Of a stretch of 64,000 nucleotides of DNA, positions 53,770-64,000 are shown piece by piece (positions within the stretch are counted from its first letter, which is position 1; each line of letters opens with the position of its first letter). A program made the position numbers and the translations under genes. Source of the stretch: Strongylocentrotus droebachiensis (Eukaryota; Echinodermata; Echinoidea; Camarodonta; Strongylocentrotidae); contig JAVYIG010000315.1 in assembly GCA_035222895.1 (NCBI GenBank), forward strand, positions 358,001 through 422,000, written 5' to 3'. Under the pieces are notes generated by a model. The model did no database searches and was not told the DNA's origin. It saw nothing but the letters and a program-made list of their open reading frames with translations.

Positions 53770-54490
53770 TATGCTCATCTTACGATAAATTGATGTATAA
53801 ACCTCTGATGTATAAACCCCTGAGGGCTCCGCCCCCTGGACCCAACACCAATTTGTGTCCTGCCAGTGTCACAAATAAGGTATAAAAATATGCTCATCTG
53901 ACGGTTAGTTATTGCCCCAAACCCCTGAGCTTCCGGAGGCTCCGCCCCCTGGACCCTACGCCAATTCGTGACCTGCCAGTGTCACAAATAAGGAATAAAA
54001 CATTCTCATCTGACGATAATAATGTATTAAACCCCTGAGCTTCCGGGGGCTCCGCCCCCTGGACCCCACGCCAATTCGTGACCTGCCAGTGTCACAAATA
54101 AGGTATAAAATCATGCTCATCTGACAGTAAGTTATTGCCCAAAACCCCTGAGCTTCCGGAGGCTCCGCCCCCTGGACCCCATGCCAATTCGTGACCTGCT
54201 AGTGTCACAAATAAGGTATAAAATCATGCTCATCTGATAGTAATTTATTGCCTAAAACCCCTAAGCTTCCGGGGGCTCCGCCCCCTTGAACCCACGCCAA
54301 TTCGTGACCTGCCAGTGTCACAAATAAGGTATAAAATCATGCTCATCTGACATTAAGTTTTTGCCCAAAACCCCTGAACTTCCGGAGGCTCCGCCCCCTG
54401 GACCCCACGCCAATTCGTGACCTGCCCGTGTCACAAATAAGGAATTAAACATGCTCATCTGACGATAATTAATGTATTTAACCCCTGTAA
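52490..54490. repeat. GC-rich satellite array B (roughly 115-125 bp units)
   Basis: Units read tgctcatctgacggtaattt, cccctgagcttccgggggct, ccgccccctggaccccacgc and caattcgtgacctgccagtg then tcacaaataaggtataaaat. The core is that of arrays A1/A2 at 36.5 and 38.3 kb, but the spacer differs. Units before 53770 belong to the 832 bp duplication. Confidence 0.92.
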
Positions 54491-55849
54491 TTGCTCACTA
54501 TCCCCCCCCCCCTCCCCCCACTGAGCGAAATATTTGCCGGCACGATTTTCAAATTTCAGCACTCTAAATTTCAAATTGATTTCAAATTTGGGCCCCCACC
54601 CCTAAGAAATCCTGGATCCGCGCCTGCCCTAGCCCCCGCTGTGTACAATCATGGTTCAGTGACAAAGCAATGGCCTCGTAACTGTGAGGCCCCAGGATCA
54701 AAACCGTGTCGATGTGCTATATAAGTGCCCTTTTGTAGGGCATTAATCCTCATTTACTGTCATTTATGACTTAAGGACGTAGGTCCCCTAGTTGATAAGC
54801 ATAGCCGCTTACACATGCTTTAGCAGTCACGCAAAACACACATTGGCAAATTATTATTCAATAAAATATGAGAATCTACACTATTATCTAGATCTATTAG
54901 TAATAAATTATTTTTTTAATAATTCCATAAATTGGGGTAAAACTAAAATATTCCAACTATATGAGCGACAGTGTTTTAACTCTCATATCCCTGGTATATA
55001 TAGCTACTGTTGAACGATTTGGGAGATTACTTTTCAAGGGAACCTCATTTTACCGTTTGAGAGGTATCATATAAAAGAAAATTAAATTTCCTACAAGATG
55101 ATAAATTGTTTTGAGGATAATTTGCATTAAAATTTTGAGCCAAAAATGAGATTTTTACCATTTTCCCCCGAAAACAAGAAATGCCTCAAATACATATTTT
55201 CCTATAGACATCCCCATGTGGACATTACATAAACCAGATAGACTTCATTATCACCAAATTAGAAAATATAAAGACGTTCCAGAACGTACTGCGGATCGTA
55301 TACTGCTCAGCTGACATTTTTTTTTTTTTTTTGTTCCTTTTCTATTTATGTGCTCAATGACACCATAGATTGCAGAGTTCTTGTTTTTTTGGTGTGGTTA
55401 GCTTCAATTGTTGCTCGGGTAAACAAAACGCAGAATTGTATCGGAAAGGTAAGAAAATTGCAATCTATCAGTACTTTTTGACAAATATTTTCGTCCCTAT
55501 TTAGCATAAATTGAAGTAATTCAATTCCATTTCTTCCATAAAAACGTTTACGAGCTAAAAGTATAGTTGGGAGTGATTTAATTATATTAGTTTCCGTTGC
55601 TAAGAATGTGTGCAGAGAAGCGACTGTGAAATCAGCACTGTCCCGTTAACTAGAATCTATGTAAAGTTATGACTGCTACGCGCTGTGATGTGACGCGGTC
55701 TGTGAGCATGGTGAGTGTTCATGATTGATCACCTTACTTTAATGAGAATGAGTAAAGTAAGGAGTAAAAATCACACATAGATTTAGTCAACATACTCTTA
55801 GATTAAAGCTGATGTGTTAAGCCAAAAATTAAGAATAAGATTAATTAGA
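54491..55849. other. intergenic; possible decayed SINE only
   Basis: 54610-54625 carries tcctggatccgcgcctgcc, the inverse of the 43411 and 49948 ends. 54655-54760 (tggttcagtgacaaagcaat ... gtgctatataagtgcccttt) could be a decayed tRNA-SINE. 55430-55465 (tgtatcggaaaggtaagaaa) resembles the right end of the 15710-15995 palindrome. No exon found. Confidence 0.4.
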
Positions 55850-56683
55850 CTCAAGATCTATGGCTATGCTGACGACACTAAACTGTATGGCAAAGCATCC
55901 ACCAAAGATGATCTGTGCTCAATCCAATCTGACCTTGATGCACTAATGGAATGGAGCAATACATGGCAAATGCACTTCAACACACAAAAGTGCAAAGTAC
56001 TACACATAGGCCCAGGAAACGTCAAACACATCTATGCCCTTGGAGATGATGTCCTTGAAGCTACATCAGAGGAGAAAGATCTCGGCATCCTCATTGATGA
56101 CGAGCTAAAGTTCCATAACCATGTGGCATATGCTGTCAAGAAAGCCAACGGAGTACTCTCCTGCATCCGTCGCAGCTTTGAGTGCAGAGACAGGTCCACA
56201 ATTCCAAAGCTGTACAAAGGCCTTGTCAGACCTCTCGTAGATTACGGAGATTCCATATGGTACCCTCGCTTCAAGACAGACTCCAAAACCATAGAGAGGG
56301 TGCAGAAGAGAGCTACCAAAATGATTTATGACATCCGCAACCGTCCTTACATAGAGAGACTTCGGGCGCTCAACCTTCCCTCCCTCGAATATCGCAGACG
56401 GCGAGGCGACATGATTCAGGTTTTCAAAATCATCCATGGACTTGAATGCATCCCAGTTGATACCTTCTTTGAACACTCGACTAGCAACACAAGAGGCCAC
56501 AGTCTAAAGATCGTAAAACAAAGATGCTCAACGAAGATTAGGCAGGATGCATTCAGCCAACGTGTCATCAATGACTGGAACACACTTCCTGAAGGGGTAG
56601 TCACTGCTACCACGGTGAATGCCTTTAAAGCCAGACTGGATCGAGTATGGAAGGACAAGCGTTTCTGCTCCCCATATGAGTAG
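55850..56683 (+). pseudogene. 5'-truncated CR1/L2-type LINE with open RT C-terminal frame
   Basis: The uninterrupted frame starts at the RT catalytic motif YADDTKLYG and continues with LDALMEWSNTWQMHFNTQKC, EEKDLGILIDDELKF, YKGLVRPLVDYGDSIWYP, VQKRATKMI and a C-terminal QDAFSQRVINDWNTLPEGV. Stop at 56681-56683. This is the palm/thumb and C-terminal part of a non-LTR ORF2; the endonuclease and RT fingers are missing, and the sequence upstream of about 55850 is unrelated. The 3' end carries ggtaaa repeats (about 56808-56826), typical of CR1/L2 tails. The intact frame implies a fairly young insertion. Confidence 0.85.
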
Positions 56684-56829
56684 AATGCCTGACGCAGAAA
56701 TGAGCCAGACAAACCTACCAAGAAGACACCCAACTACGAGAAGGAAGAAAATGAAATTGAACTGGAAGCCCGACTGCTGAGAACACAGCATTCTTCCAGA
56801 ATCTCGGGTAAAGGTAAAGGTAAACAGAC

Positions 56830-57263
56830 AAAAGTCAAAAGAAGTGAAAAATGTTATTGTTAATCAAATTCATGTTAATTTGTTCACATAATTTTTGAAT
56901 GGAATGTGGAAAATATGATCTAAATGCGAATGATTTGCTTGTCAAGTTTCATGTCAATTAGTGCCAAAGCTGTCCTACGATTTGGAAGTAATGTCTAAAT
57001 TAATAAAAAGCTGCAAAATTCTCATGTTTCTAACGCCATGTTTCAACTCCAGTCAAAACTCTTCTTCAGAGTATTTAGGAGGAAAAGAATCCAAGATCCA
57101 AGAACTCTAGGAACTACTTCACTTCGAATGCGATAAACTCGCTGATCTCCGAAAAGCGGAGGGACAACAACAGAGAGAGAGAGGTAGACTTTAGCAGTAG
57201 CCTAGACTCAAACTCAAAGTTAATTTTGTTGCTGATTGTTTTGAAATCTTTTTAGGACCGAAA
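56830..57263. other. upstream/5' region of CFAP99
   Basis: Lies between the LINE tail and the first coding exon. gaaatctttttag|GACCG at about 57243-57255 could be an acceptor, suggesting an upstream non-coding exon. No promoter motif is convincing. Confidence 0.35.
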
Positions 57264-57374
57264 ATGAACAACCATGCATCACTACTCAACCACTGTGTGT
57301 CCATCTTGGATAGCTTTGATCCTGCAGCGTTTGGTGTTGATCAGCATGTTAGCAGATACTTGAATGCTCATGAA
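57264..57374 (+). CDS. CFAP99: CFAP99 exon 1 (first coding)
   Basis: Residues 1-37, MNNHASLLNHCVSILDSF to NAHE; donor CATGAA|gtaaga, phase 0. Confidence 0.78.
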
Positions 57375-60300
57375 GTAAGATTTTGTTTCTTTTTTAAACT
57401 TCTCTTTGACATCTTTATTATTTTGTATTAAAATTGAAATACTCAACCATTTGACCTTTTTTTGAAAAATCTTTTAGGTTTTTCTCCTACTATCAGAAAC
57501 GAAAACCTATCATATTTTCTTTCTTCTGTTGGTTTTTTGCTTTTTGTTGTTTGAATTCTAGAACTTAATGTTAATTTTTGAAAAGCTAGAGAGAGAGGGC
57601 TACAATTAATTGTAGAGGAGAACATTTATGCATTCAGCTTATCAAGAAAGTTTGATTTGGAGGCACAGCAAATTCAACAAACACCCCCTCCACACATGAA
57701 TTTCACTATCATAGACCCAAAATTTGTATGGTCGATTTTTTGTAAAGCGTTAAGAACTTGATTGCGTGATGTATAACTTGGCATATATATGTATAATTTG
57801 ATGTCTGAGGAGTTCAAAAAAAGATCTTGGATTAGACCACAAAAATATGTTTTATTCTTTTTTAATTCATGTTTATAATATGTACAGTTTGAAACAGGTG
57901 GATCCTTGTCATGACAACATTGGAGTTCTGTTCAGGGGCTGTATTCTGAAAACAATTTTATCTTTTATGTTGGTGAAAATAATGCTAACTGTCATAACAA
58001 TTTCAAAACGCGCGGAATTATCACTTACGATCAGTGCTTGCGCAGATGCCTCTTTTAACTCTAAGCAATTGAAGCCAGTCTTGCATAGACATTAAGCAAT
58101 GAATTCTCCTAATTTTAAATTGTTATGACATTTAACATTGTTTTACTAACATGAAATACCGGTACATCATAACTTTCAGAATACCACCCCACTGTGACCA
58201 CAGATTGTTATTTACCCTCAAACCGACAAGAGATATACCTCCTACTCATGTTGATGTGTCATAAGAGACATTAGTCCACATTAAAATGTGATAGATTTGC
58301 AGGCATCTGTATCCACTTCATTACAATTTTGTAACTATACATCTACATGTAATAATAATAATAAATAAAATAATAATATTGCCAAATTTATTCAAAATAT
58401 GAAGCACCTTTTCACAACATACAAATTACAGAAACCAGAAATACTTACAAACAAACAAAGACAAAAAAACATCATACAAAGCTATAATATTAATTGCAAA
58501 CAAAGAGGAATAATTAAAACAGATTATAAAATGTGTGTTTAAGATCGGAAACTTCTTGAAAGCTGTAAGAGTATACATGGCTATTCTGGAGTACAGGGCG
58601 TAAGGTGTTCCCGGTTTTAGGGGCAATAACTGAAAAAGCCTTTTTACCTATATCCATTGATATATTCTGAGAAAACTCATGTACGTGACACAAATTCTAT
58701 GATATTTTCTACAGGTTTTAGATGATCGGGACAGATCCTTCATCACTGAGGTATTTGCTGGCTGCGTGCGACATGGGCGGGTCATGGAGGTCATCGTTAA
58801 AGCTTTCTACGTCAGAGATGGCAGGAATTGTTTACGAGCTGACAAGAATCTCTACACAGGTAGGGAATTAGGAAAGAAAGATCCAAGTATTCTCACTCAA
58901 TTTATCTGCATTATCTATCACAAAATCAGAACCCATCAATTTTTCAGCAGTTTTAAACGTTAATGCCATTAAAATCTATGAATACATGCATGCATGTAAA
59001 ATCATTACAGGCAGTTCAATATATCACATTAAGTCTGATATATTTGAAGAAAGTACAAAAATGAGAGGTAGATTAATGGAAAACCAGTAGAAAGCTGCAT
59101 TTAGCTTGGTTCTTTAAGGTGTCCAAAAGAACAAAATGCTTACACAGGGAGAGTAACATGATAATGAAAGTTGGCCATGAAATTATGCCCTAGATACATG
59201 TGTACCCCAAACTTTGAGCCTGAAGTTGATGACGTATGCAAAAAGCAAGATTCTTTGAATGATCATCAAGCTTACTATTCTTGGAGGACGTCCTCACTGG
59301 TGTTACTGTAGCTTCTATGGTAAACTTCAATGTACTGATGACTTAGTTTAACTCTTTAGGTAACTGATGGAACAAACAGTTGACTGTCACATTGTTGTGC
59401 TATATATTACTAATAGTGTGGGAATCTGATGGTTTCATCCATAAGGTAAAGTAAAGAGAAGAAAGAATTTCACTCCATTGACTTCAGTGTTTATATAGGT
59501 TCAAATGTATATCCATTATATTTAATCTAGGCTTAAAGAAAAAGACCAGTTATGGTCATGCGATTGCATTGTGAAAGAAACGTTGTGGAATCGATCAGAA
59601 AAGGTTGATCATCTAGCATATAAGTATTGGTGTGTACTGCAAGGTTCTGGAATCATCAAAATGATAAGAAATTTGGCCCAGTCTTGGTAAAGTTACAAGC
59701 ACTGTACACAGAAATATGTATATGGGACTATGCGACACGTGTGCGACACATGCGCGATATCTATCAGGTCCAAATAGATATAATAATTTACCAAATATAT
59801 CAATTAGTAGGCTGTTTCTCGGCAAAATTTGTATCATCACGTATTAGCCAAAACATATTCTTTCTCATGGTTGGTAATAAGAGCTTCCATTTAATTTTTT
59901 GAGAGGTGGGCGTTTCCAAAACTGATCTTTACCTTTAAGAGATTTCTCACTTGTTTCTTTGTATCGCTTTTCTGTTTCAGTACTGAGTTACCTTGCCCTG
60001 TACAGACTGGATGAGCTTGGTATGGCAAACTACGGGAAGTTTATCAGATCACAGGATGTCAATAAGATGCACAAAGTAAGACATAATGCCCATCATGAAG
60101 GTCTGTGTTGATCCTATGCAATCAGAGACCAATAAAGCCTTTCTTGAAAATGTGCATATATGTCAAATCCTAGAATATGTATGTATCATGCATACCCAAA
60201 TATAATTTGAGTGTATAAAGTTACAAATTTTGATTTTTATTTCAATTGATTATTTAATCATTTAGGAAATGCCTAGTTTTATACAAATCTGCTGTACTTT

Positions 60301-60808
60301 GGTAAGGCCGGTGCAGGGCTCCGCAGCATCCTTTTTCCTCAGGGCGTCAAGACTGACATTTTTAGGGTCGGTATGCATGAGCCTCATGTTTAATTTGTGA
60401 AATTTTGAGCGGGCTGGTCCTAGGTTTTGATGCCCATGTGTAATTTTTGTATAATCATAAAAGCATGCGATTAAGGGTACCCGCTTATATTTACCAACGT
60501 CTGATAATTCAATATCCTGTGGACAACCCTACTTAATTGTTAATATTATTTTTTTTATTATATACTTGTAATAACAGTATCTAGCATTCAGCTTCGATGC
60601 GACACATTTGAAAACCTGGATGAAAGATGAATGGACCAAGATTTACGAGAGTTCATATGTCCAGGTGGAGCTCATTTCACCCATTCTCAGGTATGTAGTG
60701 GTGAGATGATTTATATCTTTTTAAATCCACTTTCTCCCTTCCCTCTTCTCTCATTTAGTCTGTCTGTCTCCCCCTCCCCTCCCCCCCCTCTCTCTCTATC
60801 TCTGTCTG

Positions 60809-60843
<35 letters not shown>

Positions 60844-60850
60844 GTCTGTA

Positions 60851-60881
<31 letters not shown>

Positions 60882-61351
60882 GGTTCTCTATCCATCTATA
60901 CCTATTTCACTCCACTCTTTCCTCTCTTTGTGTCTAACTGTCTATCTATGTAGATCTGCAATTACATAGTTTGAATAGCCAGAGATCATACACTCCTTCT
61001 AGAGATGAAATATGGACTGACAGCATGACTGCCATCACTCTCTTTCTTTCTCTATCTCCTCCCTCTATCTCACTATCCTCTTTCCTATCTCGATCCACCT
61101 TTCTATCATACTCATCCCCCCTCTCTCTTCCTTTTTTCTTCATCTATCTCACACCTCCCTCTTCCTCTCTCTCTTCCCTCTCTTGTCCTCTGTCTTTCCT
61201 CTCTCTTTTTCTTCTCGTTCTCTCTCTTGCTTCATCCATCAATCTTACTCCTCTCTGTATCCTGTTCTATTGTTCTCTCTCTCTCTCTCTCTCCCTCCCT
61301 CTCTCTCTCCATCTCTTTCTCTCTCTCCCTCTCTCCCTCTCTCCCTCTCTG

Positions 61352-61403
<52 letters not shown>

Positions 61404-61470
61404 TCTCTCTCCCTCCCTCTCTCCATCTCTTTCTCTCTCTCCCTCTCTTCCTCTCTCCCTCTCTGTCCCC

Positions 61471-61502
<32 letters not shown>

Positions 61503-63264
61503 CGATGCAATTTTGTCCTCCTTCATAAACCTAGCAAGAGTTGATTGACCTGCAACATGAACTGAAATTGATTGTGGAATCATGATTTTTAAATTGCAGA
61601 TGGTTGCCTGAGCTCGGTGAGCTGATAGAGCAGCTAGCAAACAAGATAGCAAACAAATCAGCAACACAACGAAAAGTCAAAACACCAACAGGTTGGTTGT
61701 GCTTCATTTTATACCAGTTATATATAACTATATTTAAAAGAAAACGGCCCTACGTGTTATCAGAGTCTGTGATATGGTGTAATATTGAAGCCCTAAAAAA
61801 AGCGCTTCAAAATGATCAAGAAGTGCCTTAAAAAAGTAAAAATCTTTGAGTGACCGGTTTTACCATACTCGTTTTCCCCAATAGACTGTCAAACGGTTTT
61901 CAAAATTTGTAATTCCAATCATAAATATCTTGATAATCAGATAGGCGATCGGCTTGTAAAAGTCATGGGGTTCCTGACTGACCTAAAGGTTTATAATTAT
62001 CATTGCAGCATGAGCTAAATCCAGAATTTTGTTTCAGAATCTGAGACAAAGTTAACGGATCCCTTTAATGGCTTTTTGATTAAAAATAAAAGTAATCTTA
62101 AAAAGTTTGGTGGGTCAGAGACTATTTCCAAGATAATGCAATATTTTTGAATGATGATAACAGTAATGGTAAAATTATCTTGTGCTTGTGTGCACATTTG
62201 AAACATAAAAAATTCAATACTACTGTTTATTATTATGTTGAGCAACACATCTTTCAGCCAATTCTTAGACCATTTATAAAAGTGGTTTCAACAATGATGG
62301 CAATGTCCAAAATTCATTGCTTATTGATGTGCCATTTTTGCTTTCTGCGATGACAAATATCGGGTTGTTTTATCATCAGTTCTCAAGGGGCTCTATTTTG
62401 ATATCTCGTTATATAAATAGTAATATTATATATTCATAAGATATATGTTTGTGTTGTTTGCACATTCTGTTTAAAATCAAACTTTCAGATATCAAAGCAT
62501 TCAACATAACTCAACCCAGACCAAGGAGTGTCCCAGTGCCAGAGAAAATCCCTCAAGTCAAGAAGTCAAAACCAGTAAGTTATATACCCCATAATTCTCT
62601 CGTATTATCTGTAAAAACATCTTTCTTTTAACATTTACCACGGCAGGAGAGGCCTAAAGGTACCAATATATGATAGCAGTAATATCTCACTGAACCTTAT
62701 ATCTCCTGTGTTGATATAAGACTGAACTTATTTATATTTAATTTTTTTTTTTTTTTTAATAATTTTTTTAAATTGACAATATTTGATGATATTTAATTAT
62801 GGGTATGTGTAAGTATACTGTATATTGCTTAATTTTTAGTTTGTATTTTGATGTGCTTTAAACATAGCCAGCTAAAAATAACTGGAATATATTGAGGGTT
62901 CAGTGATAGACGTAACTCCATATTTTGCCAAAATGAGTATTTGATAGCAAAATTTTCAGAAAAATATGTGCTTTCCAGAAAAAACAAAGACTTAACTCCA
63001 CCTAATACCCCATTGAAGTCATTGGCTAGTGAAACATAGACTTAACTCCTTAAGGCCCAAGTGCTCAGTGACACATAAACCACTTTTTCTCAAAATGGCC
63101 ACAATGGAGTACGTCTTTGTGTCACTGACCCCTCGATATGTAAGGTCCGTGATACAGAGATTTCCTTTCTTTCCTATTCACAGGTTCCCAAATCAACTTA
63201 CCATCTTCCGAGAGAAGGTACACTTGTTGAAGAAGCAAAAGAAAGAAACAGAAAAAGAGCAGAG
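57264..63264 (+). CDS. CFAP99: cilia- and flagella-associated protein 99, N-terminal 241 residues (gene continues past window)
   Basis: CFAP99 is an axonemal protein conserved in ciliated eukaryotes. Exons: 57264-57374, 58715-58859, 59981-60075, 60578-60690, 61600-61691, 62489-62574 and 63184-63264. All are GT-AG with matching phases (723 bases). The predicted protein begins MNNHASLLNHCVSILDSF and contains SFITEVFAGCVRHGRVMEV, RNCLRADKNLYT-VLSYLALYRLDELG, FDATHLKTWMKDEWTKIYES, the R-WLPELGELIEQLANKI helix, and the signature KAFNITQPRPRSVPVPEKIP followed by VPKSTYHLPREGTLVEEAKE and a basic coiled-coil start. These match the CFAP99 N-terminal region as I recall it. No later exon is visible in the last 0.7 kb. 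The start codon is the first ATG of the first recognisable exon. Confidence 0.85.
58715..58859 (+). CDS. CFAP99: CFAP99 exon 2
   Basis: Residues 38-85: VLDDRDRSFITEVFAGCV, VIVKAFYVRDGRNCLRADKN. Acceptor ttctacag|GTTT; donor TACACAG|gtaggg. Confidence 0.88.
59537..59934. mobile_element. TTAA-flanked MITE in CFAP99 intron 2
   Basis: TTAA at 59533-59536 and 59935-59938. Ends agaaaaagaccagttatgg and, reversed, aggtaaagatcagttttgg are inverted repeats. Same family as 11669-12017 (shared aaatatatcaattagtag and gggcgtttccaaaactg). Confidence 0.8.
59981..60075 (+). CDS. CFAP99: CFAP99 exon 3
   Basis: Residues 86-117: LSYLALYRLDELGMANYGKF, then QDVNKMHK. Acceptor ctgtttcag|TACTG; donor CACAAA|gtaag. 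A TTAA MITE ends 46 bp upstream. Confidence 0.88.
60578..60690 (+). CDS. CFAP99: CFAP99 exon 4
   Basis: Residues 118-154: FDATHLKTWMKDEWTKIYES and VQVELISPIL. Acceptor taataacag|TATC; donor CTCAG|gtatgt. Confidence 0.88.
60720..60950. repeat. CT-rich microsatellite, CFAP99 intron 4
   Basis: (CT)n with tctctctctctgtctg variants and ctatctat. Generates spurious open frames. Confidence 0.92.
61035..61502. repeat. CT-rich microsatellite, CFAP99 intron 4
   Basis: Nearly 470 bp of ctctctctccctctct variants, including two long (CT)n runs that look like an internal duplication (61275-61400 and 61380-61500). It ends about 100 bp before exon 5. Confidence 0.92.
61600..61691 (+). CDS. CFAP99: CFAP99 exon 5
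   Basis: Residues 155-185: WLPELGELIEQLANKIANKS, then TQRKVKTPT. Acceptor aaattgcag|ATGG; donor CCAACAG|gttggt. The donor position +4 is non-consensus. Confidence 0.85.
62489..62574 (+). CDS. CFAP99: CFAP99 exon 6
   Basis: Residues 186-214: DIKAFNITQPRPRSVPVPEK, then IPQVKKSKP, the most distinctive CFAP99 segment. Acceptor actttcag|ATATC; donor AAACCA|gtaagt. Confidence 0.9.
63184..63264 (+). CDS. CFAP99: CFAP99 exon 7
   Basis: Residues 215-241: VPKSTYHLPREGTLVEEAKE, then RNRKRAE. Acceptor tattcacag|GTTC; donor GCAGAG|gtaggt; phase 0. Confidence 0.87.
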
Positions 63265-64000
63265 GTAGGTTCATTTCTTCTAATAAATAATACTCTTTGG
63301 CAATACATGTGTATTATTGGGTTTGTACAGATGTACATGTTGTATATCAATCAGATCTGATTATTCATATGTTGTGATTAAATCTTAAAGGTAATACAAA
63401 GTTTTGAGAAATTTTGAAAAATTCGTTGGATAGCCATTCTTTACAATTTTGATATATTTGGATGCCCCTGTGGATGTATTATAAGCAGTAGTAAATTCAT
63501 CCCCTAAACACTTCTGCTTTCGAGAAAAATTTAATATAAAAATTTACCTGTGCTCCCGGTAAATTTTGATCAATTTCAAATAGCACCTACGTCCGTACAA
63601 TGGTAGCTGCGACCCTGAAAATCTCAGAATATGTAGTTGTGGTATATAATTTCCAAACTGGAATAGAAAATTGGTAGATTTTAGTCAAGAAACATTGTTT
63701 TATAGCTTTATTGATATCTTGACCTTGAGAGGGAGCTATACAACATAAAGAGGTTATTATTTACAATTTCATAACTTTAGACTCGATTTCAACCGCGACA
63801 ATGATCACTGAATATTCTAGGATTGCATATGCTTCCAATATGTTCATTTGAACGAAATTCATGACCCCATACCAAAACTTTGTATTACCTTTAAACATCA
63901 CCATTCAAAAGATATACGGTATGTATTTTATTCAGATCCATCCTTGGTTGTATAGGAGAGTCGATCACTAGACTAATTCACAATCACAATTTGAGAAGAA
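63265..64000. other. CFAP99 intron 7 (to window end), nothing recognised
   Basis: No exon with acceptor, donor and matching phase was found. The gene presumably continues beyond the window. Confidence 0.4.

Noticed and set aside
52490-54490. Regularly spaced repeats resembling a CRISPR array
   Set aside because: Units are 115-125 bp, spacers are themselves repeated, no cas genes exist, and the context is eukaryotic. It is a satellite array.
56032-56791. Minus-strand frames of 60-131 codons opposite the LINE
   Set aside because: Antisense shadows of the RT coding frame on the plus strand. No recognisable protein.
60970-61670. Several 90-185 codon frames of S/L/P or R/E repeats
   Set aside because: Translations of a CT/GA microsatellite inside a CFAP99 intron.

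Overview
This is a eukaryotic (metazoan) window. It is AT-rich, contains three multi-exon genes with GT-AG introns, and is filled with MITEs, LINE relics, SINEs, satellites and homopolymer/microsatellite tracts. The gene content (ADP-ribosyl hydrolase ARH3, a ciliary CFAP99 gene, and a secreted EGF-SRCR-C-type lectin mosaic protein) and the abundance of CR1/L2-like and L1/Tx1-like LINEs suggest a marine invertebrate deuterostome. An echinoderm (sea urchin-like) is most likely, but this is inference from content and not proven.

Gene 1 (minus strand, 15536 down to 4933) is a complete ARH3/ADPRS gene. I assembled six exons with matching phases: 1116 coding bases, 371 residues. Both catalytic acidic clusters are present. 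The stop codon lies two bases from a TA-flanked MITE. The 4.8 kb intron 4 holds an L1-type ORF1 relic and a DDE-type transposase relic, each interrupted by clean secondary transposon insertions. About 0.2 kb upstream of the start codon is a very large palindrome.

Gene 2 (minus strand, 34632 down to 25902) is a complete seven-exon gene for a 352-residue secreted protein: signal peptide, an unrecognised two-cysteine module, one EGF repeat, one SRCR domain and one C-type lectin domain with EPN and WND sugar-binding motifs. All exon phases agree. Its introns contain an L1/Tx1 ORF2 tail and a SINE split by a GC-rich MITE.

Gene 3 (plus strand, from 57264 past the window end) is the 5' part of CFAP99. 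Seven in-phase exons give 241 residues.

Layout: 0.6-4.3 kb transposon relics (transposase, Ty3/gypsy remnant, LINE ORF1 fragments); 4.9-15.5 kb ARH3; 15.7-25.8 kb repeats, a palindrome, a LINE RT relic and a tRNA-derived SINE; 25.9-34.6 kb lectin gene; 35.8-41.5 kb a 1.74 kb tandem duplication carrying a GC-rich satellite, other tandem repeats, telomere-like repeats and a long-TIR mariner-like element; 41.5-46 kb sparse; 46.2-49.2 kb a CR1/Jockey-type LINE relic with a TTAA MITE inside; 49.3-54.5 kb homopolymers, inverted repeats, an 832 bp tandem duplication and a second satellite array sharing its core with the first; 55.8-56.7 kb a 5'-truncated LINE with an open RT C-terminal frame; then CFAP99. 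The three genes do not form a functional unit. What links them is the shared repeat background, for example one TTAA-type MITE family present in introns of both ARH3 and CFAP99.
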